Shown here: positions 35,901-49,000 of the stretch, one piece after another | How the letters are laid out: each line of letters starts with the position of its first letter | Position numbering within the stretch: the first letter of the stretch is position 1 | Assembly (NCBI GenBank): GCA_001692895.1 | Contig: KV748230.1 | Coordinates: 992,001-1,056,000, forward strand | DNA length: 64,000 nt | Origin: Cenococcum geophilum 1.58 | Lineage: Eukaryota; Ascomycota; Dothideomycetes; Gloniales; Gloniaceae | Reading direction: 5' to 3' | The notes under the pieces: model-generated | The model's input: only the letters and a program-made list of their open reading frames with translations | Databases searched by the model: none | Told to the model about the DNA's origin: nothing | Translations under genes and position numbers: made by a program

Positions 35901-38440
35901 TTATAGTAATAACCCCTCTAAGTATACTAAGCACGTTTAAAAGGTCCTATAGCGCCTTAGGGATATAGGACTTTATATTAATTTAAAGAAGTATAAATTC
36001 TTAGTTATAGAAGTAAAATACCTTAAACTAATTATTACTACTAAGGGCGTCCGTATAGACCCTAAGAAGGTATATATAATTACTAAATAGAAAACCCCTA
36101 ACTATATTAAGGACGTATAAGCCTTTCTTAGTTTCGCTAACTTTTATTAAAAATTTATATATAACTTCTTAGGTGTTATAGCACTACTTATAGCAATAAT
36201 ATAAACGAAGGGCCTTTTCATAAAAGAAAAAAATATATATTTACGTTTTATTTAGACGCCTAAATATAAGAAGGCGTTTTAAGACCTTAAAGATACTTTT
36301 ACTAAAGCACCTATTTTAGCTTACTTTATACTAGGATAATAACTCTATCTTAAAACTAACTCCTTAGACCACGTTAACGCAGGCGTCCTCTTTTAGATAA
36401 GTAATAACGGTCTCCTTTACCCAGTCGCATTCTACTCGTTTAAGCTTATACTATAAGAATATAACTATAAAATCTATAATAAGGAACTTCTCGCGATTAT
36501 ATATGCGTTTAAGAAATTCTAACTAGAACTTTCCTTAGTAGAACCTAACTAGCCAACTAAAGTCCTTATGGATTATTACAACCTTAAGTACTTTATAACT
36601 ATAAAATAGCTAAACTAACGCCAAGCACGCTAGAACGAGTTCCTCTCTAGTTTTAACTTTAAAATCGTATATAGGCTAAGAGTATAAGGTACTAAGCCTA
36701 ATAGCCTAATACGCCGCTTATAAGATCTTCCTTAGTCTAAAGATAACCTCTGCAACTAGTTCCAATAATAGACAATTCTAAAAGCACGGAATTTAGCCCT
36801 AGGTATACTACCTACGATAGAGCTAACCGTACCTTAGCTTTATACTATAAAACTAGAGTTACCTCCCAAAATTAATAAGCTTATTACTACGGCATATAAC
36901 ACCTTAGTTAACCTATTACTATATTAACTTATTACCGTAAAGACCGCTAGCGCCTATACGCTACCCACTAACCTTTAAAGCTTAGGCCAGATTAATATAG
37001 CAGCTTTAGAAGTAAAAAAGAATAGGCTCTATTATAGAGGCCGCCTATTTATCCCTAACTTAGAAAATCTATAACGGTAACTAGTCTAAATAGCCCATAA
37101 CCTTTAATTAAGCGGCCACTTAAGCAGAGGAGGAACCTATAAGCTTCTTAGCCAATACTACTTCTGGCCAAAAATAATAGACTTAGTTAAACGCTTTATA
37201 GGCGCCTACCACAGTTATAAGCGCGCTAAGGCCTTTAATATAAAGTACTAAGGACTACTATACCCTCTACTAGTACCTATATAACGATAGGCAGATATCG
37301 CCATAAATTTCATTATTAACCTACTACCCTATAAACAACACGGCCGTACCTATAAGAATATCCTTATAATAATATACCAACTTATAAAAGAGCGCCACTA
37401 CGTCCTAACTAAAGGCGTAGCCGTTAGCGACGTTACTAATACCTTCTTTCGCGAAATCTACTAATTATATAGGTTACCTAACTTAATTACGTCCAACCAA
37501 GGCATATAGTTTAACTCTAACGTATAAAGACGAATCTGCTAACGCCTTAGCATCTCCGTTAAGATATCTACGTCCTTTTACTATAAAACTACTAGGCAAC
37601 CAAAAAACGCTAATACTAGCATAAAAGCATACCTATAATAGGTAGTCGCCTATAGTTAAGATAACCGGGTAGATCACCTTCCACTAGGTAAATTCGCAGT
37701 AAATAACCACGCCTTAACTACTATAGGACTTACCCCATTCTTCGCGAATAAGGGTTATTACCCCCAATCCGGCATAAAGCCACCAGAACCTATTAATAGG
37801 AAACTACTACATAGAAAACGCCTTAAGATGCTACTTACTAACCAACATACAGACCGCATAAAAAATCTACTCAACTACTATAAGGGAAAAATAGCCTAGG
37901 CTTAAGCAAAGCAGGCCTACTTCGCCAACCATTATAAAACGCCACTACTAGAGATACGTGTCGGCGACTAGGTATAGCTAGATATACGCAATATCTCTAC
38001 GCAGAGGCCTATAAAGTTACTTAATTATAAGAACCTTGGCCCCTATCTAATTAAACAAGTTATTAATAGGGGAGCTATATATAAACTAAAGCTCCCGCCT
38101 ACCCTAGCCACCCGCAGGATATAGCCTATATTTTACCTATAGCTACTATACCTTTACTAGCCTAACCCCTTACCGGGACAAATATAGCCTAAACCCCTAC
38201 TAGTACTAATCTAAGACGAGAACGAAGACAAGAACTATAAGGAGTAGACTGTTAAATAAATCATTAACTCTAAATACTTTAGCAAAGGCAGAGGACGGCG
38301 GCTCTACTATAGAGCTGTCTATATAGGATTCAACATAAATTAGCCAGAATGGCAACTATAGGAAGACTTTAAAAATGCAAAGGACCTAATCAGTAATTTT
38401 TACCACGCGAACCCATAAAAACCGGGCCTAAGCAGAGATT
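33000..38440 (+). pseudogene. Gypsy-2 gag-pol with chromodomain, RIP-inactivated
   Basis: Gag lies at about 33000-34450, with a CCHC knuckle (YYKCH.EGYY) near 34319-34370, and the protease-like INCGATNKF near 34670. Reverse transcriptase lies at about 35400-36150, with FYVNYRGLNAI, a VMPFGVYN box and AYLNNILIY for YLDDILIY at about 35880-35905. RNase H lies at about 36290-36720 and integrase at about 37130-37800. A chromodomain lies at 38250-38420, with NSKYF, GRGRRLYY and PEW..EDF..A motifs, which in this group targets integration to heterochromatin. Frequent TAG/TAA codons make it non-functional. Confidence 0.82.
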
Positions 38441-38777
38441 TTATACCTAATCCTCTATAGGAGCCCTTATAGAGTCGAACCGTTGTATATTGCTATATAA
38501 GGGCAAATTGCCGTTAAATTGCCGCAGATTGCCATTATATAATGGCAAAATGCGATCATATAACCGGAATATTAATAAGATGTCCAGGAACTTTAACTGG
38601 CGGTTAAAGTTGTCTAATTAGTCGGATTCTTAGGTGCCAAGCCTTATTACATAACGTTGTTTTAAGCCCTTAGCGATACCCCCTTACTTTTCCTTCTCTA
38701 TACCTTAAATGTCCCTTCTATATGTATATAGCAACCACAGCGTCACTAAAGCTCCGCCTCTATAAGAGGGGGGGTAG

Positions 38778-38970
38778 TATTACGGAACCCCACCGTAGGG
38801 GCCTCTATAGGAGAGCCCCGTGCTCTCGCGTATACCTCGCGTATAGCTTACGTCAGCTACGCGTAGGTATATCACCTCCTTACGCCCTTAACCCTTACGA
38901 TCGATCGCGTAACGTCTTATAAACTCCTTGAATACATACGCTTTGTAGCCATTGCCCCCGTCCCGTAACA
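38778..38970 (+). repeat. 3' LTR of Gypsy-2
   Basis: 193 bp; its first dinucleotide is TA instead of TG, a RIP-type change. A 66-codon open frame over its left part is incidental. Confidence 0.9.
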
Positions 38971-38974
38971 ATAT

Positions 38975-40440
38975 TAAGGCTATTTACTAATTAATTTCTA
39001 GCAAAAATAAACTATACTTAGCCGCTTAAAAAATAAAGCACGCTAGGTAAAGAGATTTAAATACATTTAACAATTACTATATACCTAATAACAGTGGCAC
39101 AGATAGCCAAGTGAGCTATTTTAGTACTAAGCTACGCAGTATTATTAATGACCTCTTCTGCGGTTTATCTCTCCTATATAACCTAAAACTATAGCAATCT
39201 CTTCTAGTAGAGAAGCAATATAAGCTTAAAAATAGCTAAAATATATTAATATAGAGGAGGAGATTGCCGCTCTAAAAGGAAAGAAAGACCTAAAATCTAT
39301 TACTTATTAAAAGGAGCTTTACGCGTAGAGACGCAAGCTAATTACTAAAGAACTTCATAAATGGTAGAAGGCACAGCTATACAGGCCAGATGTTAATAAT
39401 AAGGATAATAACTCACTATGCTATCACTAAACTATATTTAACTGAACTTAATTTTTTATGCCTAAATAGGACCGCCTTGCCTTTACTCTTTTTAAGGTCA
39501 CTACTTTACGGAGCCCTACAGGCCTTAGTACTCTCTGTGATATAGTTACGCTGTATTAAAAGGATGCTGAAGTAGAGTTCTAGCCAGGCTTGGAGCTAGA
39601 GAAGTGCTATTGCTCTAATTTAGTGAGCTAACGGAAGCCAGCTCAATCTCCGCTTAGCAATACCAAGAAGAAAACCACTTACGACTAGAGGTATATATAT
39701 AACTGCTATAAGAAGAGTTATAATGGCTTTTCTAAGCTATACTTCCAGTATAACCAATAGATTTTCAGGGAGGTATAATGGAGTGACTACTGCTAAGCGC
39801 ATCTAGGTAACCCTAAGACACTTCCTATTTAATACAACCCTCTTATCTACGGTAGAGTACTCGCTACTGCCAGCTACTGCCCTTTCTACCTTAGTAATAC
39901 CAATACTACTCTACTAGCTATAGTGCGGATGCGTTAATTCCTAAAATAGGCTATATAGAAAGAGCATATCTATAGGCATATAGAAGGACTAGGCGAGAGT
40001 AGACTAGTAAGTTGCCCTTACTTAGGCTTGCAATGCATTGCAATATTTAATTTAGTTAAAAAGCTAAAATTCCATCTCCAAGATATTTATTGCCTTGACT
40101 TTACTAAAAAATAAAAACCACTGAAAAGATTAAGAGAAGACGGTAAAATGGAATTAAAGCTAGTAAAAGGCAAAACGTAAAAGTACAGCTATAATAAGAA
40201 ATTAAGTATAAATAATAAAGCTCTAGTTAAAATAAAATACGGCTTTATTAATAAGATAATAGAAAATATTATCTAATACCCGTCTAATAGATTTATAACA
40301 CCTTTAAGCCAGTCTACATTAGATTTCAGCAGTTGTATAAATAGTGGCTGAACCGAGAACGGAAACTTTCCTAGTACTAATACCCCGCCGTCATCTATAT
40401 GCAGTGGGATTCTTAAGAAAATTAACCCTAAACTTCTTAC
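38975..40440 (+). pseudogene. DUF3435 tyrosine recombinase, C-terminal part, RIP-degraded
   Basis: Continues the gene cut at 32578. The recombinase tyrosine region NTFNNYY is at about 39061-39080, the position where tyrosine recombinases have their nucleophile. Downstream come the DUF3435/FluG-type C-terminal features: LYRPDVNNKDN-like sequence near 39385, YIYNCYKKSYNG near 39690-39730, and two Cys/His clusters at about 39745-39810 and 39870-40035 that resemble C2H2 fingers. The final basic tail is near 40150. Both parts together are about 2.6 kb, which fits a protein of some 850 residues. Stops are at expected Gln/Trp codons. Confidence 0.72.
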
Positions 40441-41647
40441 TTAAGTAGTAGTTTAGAGTAATATAATATCTAAATATAATATAATTAAAGTTATAGACCT
40501 TATAAATCTTAATAAAGATATACCTCTACTTCCAATTTAAAAATAAACAGCCTACTATTGCCAGACAGATACTTTAAGAATATATTTAATAGTTATAGTT
40601 ATAGTTTTTTAATAGAGACTTATGCCTATAACTATATCCCTATTAAGTGGACTAGCGTTCCTAAACCCTAAGTAATAAGAAGTAATATAATACTTTATCT
40701 TATAAATCAGACCCTAGTAGACTGTTAATATATATATATAGTGTATATATGGGCATACTGCTTTTTATTAACTTTTTATTAAGGGTCTAAGAGCTTATAG
40801 GCGTTGTTTTAGTAATAATAGAGTGTCAAAACATATTAAAAGTCACCTTTTTTACCGCCGTATCTTGACTTTTATATAACGTCTAGTTATTATAAAAATA
40901 TTATAAAGTAGGAGCTTTTTAGCTTCTCTATCTATTATATAACCTCCTAGCTTATAGGATTAAAGTTATAGCTATTAAATCCGTTAAAACCCTAGCTATA
41001 TATTTAAAGGGCATTACGCCTAACTACCTAGTTTACTATTCTTATAGAATTTCTTAATCAATCAATAGTGCCTATTTAGAAAATGTTTCCCAATCTCTTT
41101 ATAATAGAAATTTCTTATTATACAATTTTATAAGGAGATCCTTTTCCTTAACTGTCTATACTGGCTCTTTGGCACGAAAAATAGTGTTATAATGCAAGTA
41201 CTGTAATTTTAAGAATTTTAGGTATATATATATAAATTTATACTATAGTGCAAGCAGATTTATTCAGAGACTAAAGAATTAATTTTAATTATATACTAAA
41301 ATTTCAACTCTAAGCTAAATATAAATAACTACCCTAAAAAGTTTATAATATTAACAAGTTAATATAGCTAACTGAGTTTAATAGAACATAGTAAGTCTTA
41401 TAATAAAATAAAGTAATTATTATAGGCTTATAATAAAGAGCAAGATATAAAGCTAAAATAAACCCCTTAAAATGTAAAGAGAATTAGTAAACTGACTAAA
41501 GGCAAATATAAAGTTAGGGTACTTAGAGAGGTACTAAATAGTATTATTATACAGAAGGCGGAAGTGGAGATTAGTAATATTAGCTAATTTTATATTGCTA
41601 ATAGTTAATTAGGTTAATATAGTTAATACAGTTAATAAAATTAACAG
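40441..41647. other. AT-rich degraded sequence between the DUF3435 remnant and Copia-A
   Basis: No open frame and no transposon domain recognised. Could be Starship-type interior, an old retroelement or intergenic sequence. No terminal repeats were found in it. Confidence 0.4.
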
Positions 41648-41857
41648 TATTAGTTACACAGGGTAATTTACCGGTAACTACTACTTAAGTAGGTACAGTG
41701 ATAATAGTTATAAAGCTTAATTATTAAGAATATGGAGAAAAGAGTAAGGAACTTAAGGTTTCTTATTATGCTAATGCCACGGCGGCATATGACGGCAACT
41801 TGCCTTATATTAAGGCAACTTGCCTCAAATAATAGCCACTTGCCTTTCTTCCCAACA
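41648..41857 (-). repeat. Copia-A 3' LTR with a 20-bp internal duplication
   Basis: 210 bp against 190 bp for its partner. The extra 20 bp come from a repeated ggcaacttgcct unit near 41803-41840. Next to it, at 41858-41885, is the conserved tract ctagcaactcttcttttgtgg, the reverse complement of the polypurine tract shared by all three relatives. Confidence 0.8.
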
Positions 41858-44800
41858 CTAGCAACTCTTCTTTTGTGGTTGTTATCTATATACAACTGAC
41901 GCGATTAAGTGTAATATTACAAGACACACCTATAATACCCCACTACCTTTTCCCACCAACTTAGCAAGTAGAGACTGAGCATGAGACCGCAATTTGCTAT
42001 AATCTACAGCAATCTGCCGCCTTTACTATATTCTATTAAGTCTATTAAATCCTACTAAGTTCTGCCAGGACCATTACCTAAATTACTATATCTCTTACTC
42101 CCTCTTAACCTAACCTTCAACTTATATATATAGAGTATTTATGTTAATAAATATCTCTAGTACCTTATTTAGGTTTGCCTTTATTATTATATCTACTAAA
42201 TTATTTTAGCTATTAATCCATTAAATTTTATAAAGTTTAACACTTATAGGATTACTAAAGTACTATAATATTAATTATAAGGCGCTTCTCCTTTATAGTA
42301 TTAAACTTAACTAAATACTTATAGAGGGAATATAAGTCAGTATATACAATTATAGAGATAATAGGAAGTTTTAGTCAATCTGTAATTATCTTTAAAATAG
42401 TTTTAATTACAATTGTTATATTAACTCTTTTAACTATTTTATATATCTCTAACACTAAAATGTTTTAAATAATATGCTTACTCTTAATTAAACTTTAATA
42501 AATAAAATTACCATAAATTGTGAAGTTATTCTCTTTAGTAAATTTATTTATAATAATAATCTTATATCCTAGCTAAGAGCTAAAATCTTTATTATTTATA
42601 AATAATCTATTAATAAATATAAAGAGCTTAATAGTGGGAAGATTAATAGGTATATAGAGTAGTCCTTAATTAAAGTGGTTTATTTACTAGGAAAAGTACT
42701 TATTTAGGGCAAGGATATCATCCTTAGTTGGTTCCTGGTGTTGAGCAGCAATAAATAGATTAAAGGAAGCCTTGGGTTGACAAATAAAAATAATATAAGC
42801 TCTATAAGTGCGTTACTTTATATATCCTTACTTTAGAGAATTAATATTAATAATATTAATCTTCTTACCTTAACCCTTCTGTTATAAAACAATGGAATCC
42901 TTATTTAGGAAGAGGATGCATTTATTAAAGAGTAATAGTGTTATTAAATTAAGCTTTTCTTTTAACTTTGTTATTAAATTTGCCTTTACTAGCTTATTTT
43001 TTTAAGAGTTTAAAACTGGTTATCTTTTAAGATAATTATATTATTAATTTACATGCCAATAATTCTAAATAAAGTTCCTATAGTTATAATAAGGAAGTAA
43101 AGATTAAATATGGACGCAGTTATTAGAAGCTTCTCTTTATAGTACTTGCTATAAGTAGCCCACTAATAAATTCCTGCTTCTACAATTCTGTATAATGGCT
43201 TAAGCATAACCATAATTATATCTTTAGGGTATTAGTGGCGAATTTGCTCTAGAAGGTATGCTAATATTAAATACTAAAAGTGTGTTTCTAATTAAGTATA
43301 GGTCTAAATAATATCTTATAGATAGACTGCTATTCCATTCTTTATTAAAAAGGGAGCTAATATAACAATAACTTACTAACTAGCTTATTGAATTATAGGA
43401 GATTGTATAAGAATTATTTCCTTACTATTATTATTATAACCTTAAATAATAAGCCTTGATTTCTCAAATAGGGTATTAGTAGCTTTACCCTTAATCTTAT
43501 TAACTATTCTTGACTTAAAGATTTAAACTTTATTAAATTTAATAGGGTTATACTTTTTAAATTTAAAGACTTTTTTTATAATAAGACTGTCAATCTCCTG
43601 CTTGTTAAATACTTAAAAAAGAGCTCCTAAAGTTATAATACGACCTTCCTTTTAGAGTTATTTTATAAACTTAAAGTTAGCCTTCTCTTTAGCTGTTATA
43701 AAGGCCATTAATAATTTAACTTTATTTTTAATAGCAGCAAAAAATTGCTTTTTAAAATCAATAAGATGTTGGCAATTTCATAATCCTTTTAGGCGACTTC
43801 TACCGCGTCATAATTGTAGTATATTTACTACAATTATATTAGAGTTATAGTCGCCTTTTAGGGCATGTTAATTGTAATTCTCCTCTAGGACATCTTCTAG
43901 GACATCTTCTAGGACGTTTTCTAAGACATCTTCTAAAACATCTTCTAGGATATCTTGTAAAGGTTTAAAACTGTTATCTTTATAGTAGGGCTTAATAACA
44001 GTTAACTGGAATTGGTTAGGTCTATAAGGCATCTAAATAGTATAAGTTTAACTATTAATTGCAATAAGTTTATATAGGCCTTGCTATCCTTTTTTTTAAT
44101 GTTATACGCGTACCTTAAATTAGAGTAGTAGATTAAGCATAGTTAAAGTATTTAGGCTATTTCTTATTCCTAATGCGCCGTTAACCTAATATATGGCGTA
44201 GATATATCGTACCTCCTTTATTGCCTTATAAATAGGCTTAGCTTATTATATAATAGAAGGAGATAGTAGTAAATTATTAGTCATTTAAGGGTAGGCGCTA
44301 AAGACTAGTAATATAGGTATAAGCCTATTTAAGCCAGTAGAATTATTAACAGCCTTAATAGCCATTTATAAGGTGAGCTCTTTACTAGTACTTTTTAGTT
44401 CTAAGGAAATAATTTTATATATACGGCGTAATGGTATATAATATTATTTCACTTTTTTAATATTATTATATACCTTAACAGGGATTTCCTTAACTTTAAT
44501 TACTATTGCCTTTATCTATTATTAAAACTTTATAAATAAGAAATTCTTTCCTATATTAAAAATGATTTAATTAAGGGGTCCTAAATAAATATTAATTTAG
44601 TATAATTAAAGGGTATCCTATACATTCCTAGCTAATATATTTTTTAAGAAATGTGCGGCTTAAAAAGAGGTTAAGGAGTTAATAACTTAAAGAACTAGCT
44701 TGCTGCTAATATATATAATATTAATAATAATAAAGAAGTTAAAGTTATAGTTATTCTTGAGGGTAAACTTAAATTAGCTAAGAGACTTCTGGTTTATTTA

Positions 44801-45510
44801 GTAGTAATAATAGTACTTTATAAGATGCTTAATCGCCTTAACCTTAACTTTATAACCTGCTTATTAAAGAACTCTAAGTAATTAGTAAACGGATAGGTAG
44901 CTAAAATAACGGTATAGTTGATGTAACTTTAATTTAGTCAAATAGCTTTAAGTAATACTCTTTTCTAATTAATAAAAGAGTAACTAGGGGTAACCCTATT
45001 TGTGTATAATAAGCACCCAATTATCTCCCTAAATAAATATATTTTTAAAGTTATTAAGTTTAACACCTAATTTATTTATATCTTTAATATAAAGTAGAAA
45101 CGGTGTATTTATAGGGACAATATGGAAAGTAATATACCTTAAGGGGGTTTAGACTTTAATTATGCTAAAAGAGATTATAATACCTTTACTAAAATAAATT
45201 ATATGTTAGCCTGCCGTTAATTAGTTAATCTAAATAGAGCTATTACACTGCTAAAAAGCTTAAACTTAAAATTCTTCTACTATAAATACTCCTATAGCTC
45301 TAGTATCTGGCATAATACTATAGAAGATATTTACTAAGTATCTGTTATTAAAAGAGAATATAAAACTCTTTTTTAGCTTATTAAAGATATCTAACTTTGT
45401 AATAGAATAAAATATAAATTAGTTATTAAGAATTGTAATAGTTTATATACTCTCTACCTTACTAAGCTTTGTAAGGTATTAGTTAGGGTAATTATTAGAG
45501 TTATTGTAGT

Positions 45511-45697
45511 TGTCGGGAATGAGGCAAGTTGCCATCGCATGAAGCATATTGCCGTCACGTGTCGACGTGGCCCTAGCGTGGTGAGGAACCTTAAGTTCCT
45601 CACCCCTTTCCTCATTCCTATTAATAAGAATTAATTAACCTTTTTTATCACTGTATCTACTTAAGTAGTATTAGTAATTTGCCCTATATTTCCAACA
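45511..45697 (+). repeat. 5' LTR of Copia-C
   Basis: 187 bp. Contains ccgtcacgtgtcgacgtgg and the hairpin gaggaaccttaagttcctc at 45583-45601. The following ctaatcagtggtt is conserved next to the 5' LTRs of Copia-A and Copia-B and probably is the primer-binding region. Confidence 0.88.
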
Positions 45698-46089
45698 CTA
45701 ATCAGTGGTTAAATATACAGTCAACCATAGAGCAGCTAGGTTATCGACAGAAGAGACAGTCTCGTACAGGGGTGCTATATACGCTTATATGGAATGGATC
45801 CCGGCGATACTGTACTACCTTAGACTTGCGGAAAACTAGTAATAGAAGTGTCACTAAGTACTAGGAGATACTAAGTTGCGTCTATTACGCAGAACAATCA
45901 CGTTTATAAAGATTTGGTTAAGTACTTTAGGTTAGAAGTGTTACTAAACCTAAGGTCCTAAGTTAACGTCCAAAACGCGTTAAACAACATCTTAAATTGC
46001 CTACCTTTAGACAGTAAACCTACAAGATACTACAAAACCGAAAATCCTGCCTACCTTCGACGTACGACACCTTGTTAATTCTACCTACC

Positions 46090-49000
46090 ATAGCATTAAC
46101 CTATCCGAAGAAGTACGAGAAAGATATTAACCCGGAGATATAGGATAGAGCTATAACTAACTTTATAACCGCCAAGCAATAGGACCTAAATAGATTTTTA
46201 GTATACCGCATAGAATACTATAAAGATAGCAAATATAATGATACCGCGCTATAGTATTGTATAAAGGAGAACTTTATTAGATGGATAAAGGAAATATAGG
46301 TTCCTATAAATAAAGATATTATATAGGACTTCCGTAACTTCCTTCGGGAGTATAGAGTATTTGTCCCTATAGATAGGGGTAGTATTAGGGATAATATTTA
46401 GGAATACGTTATTAATGCAAAGGAAGAGCATAAATAGACTCTATAAGAGATTAAGCACTAACTACGCACTATAAAGAAGCTCAAATTATAATAGAACCTA
46501 AGTAATACACCACTAAAGACGCGTTCTAACTCTATCGCTCTAGGTACGAGTTCTAACGTTCCACATCTATTGCCTCCACCTCTGTCTTTAACTCCCTTAT
46601 ATTAACCAGCTTAACCCATAGCTTTAATTAACAACCCCTAATAAGCGTAAGATCCCCTTACTTCGCGGTCTAATAACCTTTAAACTCTGCCGACTAGATC
46701 TATATTACCATCGCAGCCTACAATATAATATAGCTAAATACCAATTGGAGGCACCTTAAAAATGCTTATAGAGCTTATAAAGCTCTATTCGGAATAGGAG
46801 AAGAAGTTTAGCGGAGAACTGTATAATATCCTTAATTCAAAGTTACGCATCTTCTACGACTATTGCTAGAAGGTTAGACTAGAACCTAATTAATACCACA
46901 TTGCTTATTTAGTTATGCTTAAGGGCCAAGTTAGTACCTTCTACTATAATCGTTTGGCAGGAAAAGGATATAATTTTAACTAAATAATATATAAAACAAG
47001 ATGCCACTTTAAAATAAAGGAGAATAAGTAGTAGTATATATTGAAGTAGAGAGAGACTACCTTTCTAAGAATTATTGCTATAAACCTAGGTACCTCTTAA
47101 CTCGATTATCTTTAAAAGCTCTTTAATTAACTCTAGACAATTTAGCGTGGTTTATCCAAATTATATTAAGAGGACTTTAGCCTACGCAATTAAGTTATTA
47201 GCGCATGCCGAGGTATTAAAGAATATAACCTTACTCTCTTTAACCCTATAAGTACTTATAAAGGAGTATATGCTTAATTAAGATCCTCTATTAGCACCGC
47301 CCTACGCTCTTAAGAAGTATAGTAATTTAACGCCCAACTCTAACCTACTTTAATTAACCCAGCCGACCAATACGATTATAACTGGACTAATTAAATATAT
47401 AGTAGTCGTGGTAGGGGATACAGTAGAGGGTATAATTAACGTTAACTATAAAGCAATTATGGAGGTCCTCGTGGAGGTTCATTTCGTAATAATCGGTAAA
47501 AGAAATGCTATGTTTATAAGAAGCCAAATTGCTAGTTAACTAGACACCCCCTTAATAGACAAAAGGAGGCATATAATAAGTTTCACCAGAGCGCATAAAA
47601 CGTCGGAAACTAAGAAGTTACTATAGCCTACTTCTAAAGCTTCCTGGTTTAATATAAAGGCAAAGAAGATCTTAAGGGTAAGATTAATAAGGCTAAACAG
47701 CTCCTTATAGATATAGAAATTAAGGACTACTCTCCCGACCAATACTTTACCAAGTATAGTAAGGTAAATAGCACACAAACCGTTGCTATCCTTAATAACT
47801 AATCTACGCTCCATTCTATTACAAGGTTAGATATCTTTAATAAGCCAAAGGAAAGTTCCGCGTTCTCCTTTAACAACAGATACTCGGCAAACGTCTTTTA
47901 TAGTATTATACCAGATACTAAAGCCGCAGGAGTATTTATAGCAGGAGAACCTTAAGTCCAAGCTCTTTAGCAGCTTAATAGTTCTATTTAGATTAACCAA
48001 TTAACGGCAGGCTAATATACAATTCGCTTTAGTAAGGGTACTACAATCTCTCTTAGCACAATTAAGGTCCAAACCCCGTTAGGATATATTACTTTCCACA
48101 TTATTCCCACAAATACCCCATTTCTATTCTGCATCCGAGATATAAACAAATTAAGCATTAAGCTTAACAACCTTAAGAATATACTTATCTAGGGAGATAA
48201 TCGGGTGCCCGTTGTACGCAAGTAGGGTTACCTTTAGTTGCTCCTTTAACAGCCAGAAAGGAGCGTTGCTTAGAGCTACCTAACCGAGTCAGAGTTACGT
48301 TAACTACACCGTCGTTTTAGCCACCTATCTATTCACTGATTACTTAGGGTCCTTTAGTAAGCAGGTCATAAAATCAAGGTTAAGGTGATTAAACATCTTA
48401 TAAAGTACTGCTACCACTGCTAAATAAACCAGAAGTCTTTTGGCCGATTTAAGTTTACTCTTAAAAACAACTACGACTTTAACTTCTACATTATTATAGA
48501 TGTTATATATCTTAGCGGCAAGCTAGTACTCCAAGTTGTTAACTTCTTAACCTCCTTTTAAGCCGCACGCTTTTTAAAAGATATGTTAGCTAGAAACGTA
48601 TAGGATACTTTTTAATTATACTAGATTAATGTCTACCTAGGACCCCCTAATCAAATCGTTTATAATACAGAAAAGAACTTTTTATCTATAGAGTTTTAAT
48701 AATAGGTAAAGGCAATAACAATTAAGGTTAAGGAAGTCCCCGTTAAGGCATATAATAATATTGAAAAAGTAGAACAATATTATACGCTATTACGCCGCGT
48801 ATATAAGATTATTTCTTTAGAACTAAAGGGTGCTAGCGAAGAGCTTATCCTATAGATAGCTGTTAAGGCTATTAACAATACCNCTAGCCTAGATAGGCTC
48901 GTACCTACGTTACTAGTCTTTAGCGCCTACCCTTAAATAACTAACAATTCTCCACTATCTCCCTCTATTGCGTAACGAGCTAAGGCTATTCGCAAGGCAA

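Larger units (their letters stand above)
32579..38970 (+). mobile_element. Gypsy-2, chromodomain LTR retrotransposon (chromovirus)
   Basis: 193-bp LTRs at 32579-32771 and 38778-38970, tgtcacgg to cataaca. A polypurine run agagggggggtag precedes the 3' LTR. Flanks atat (32575-32578 and 38971-38974) make a 4-bp target duplication. Domain order Gag, protease, reverse transcriptase, RNase H, integrase, chromodomain is that of chromoviruses. Length 6392 bp. It lies inside the DUF3435 gene. Confidence 0.9.

Noticed and set aside
47536..47814. 92-codon minus-strand ORF
   Set aside because: Antisense to Copia-C gag; the apparent protein is the mirror of sequence shared with Copia-A and -B.
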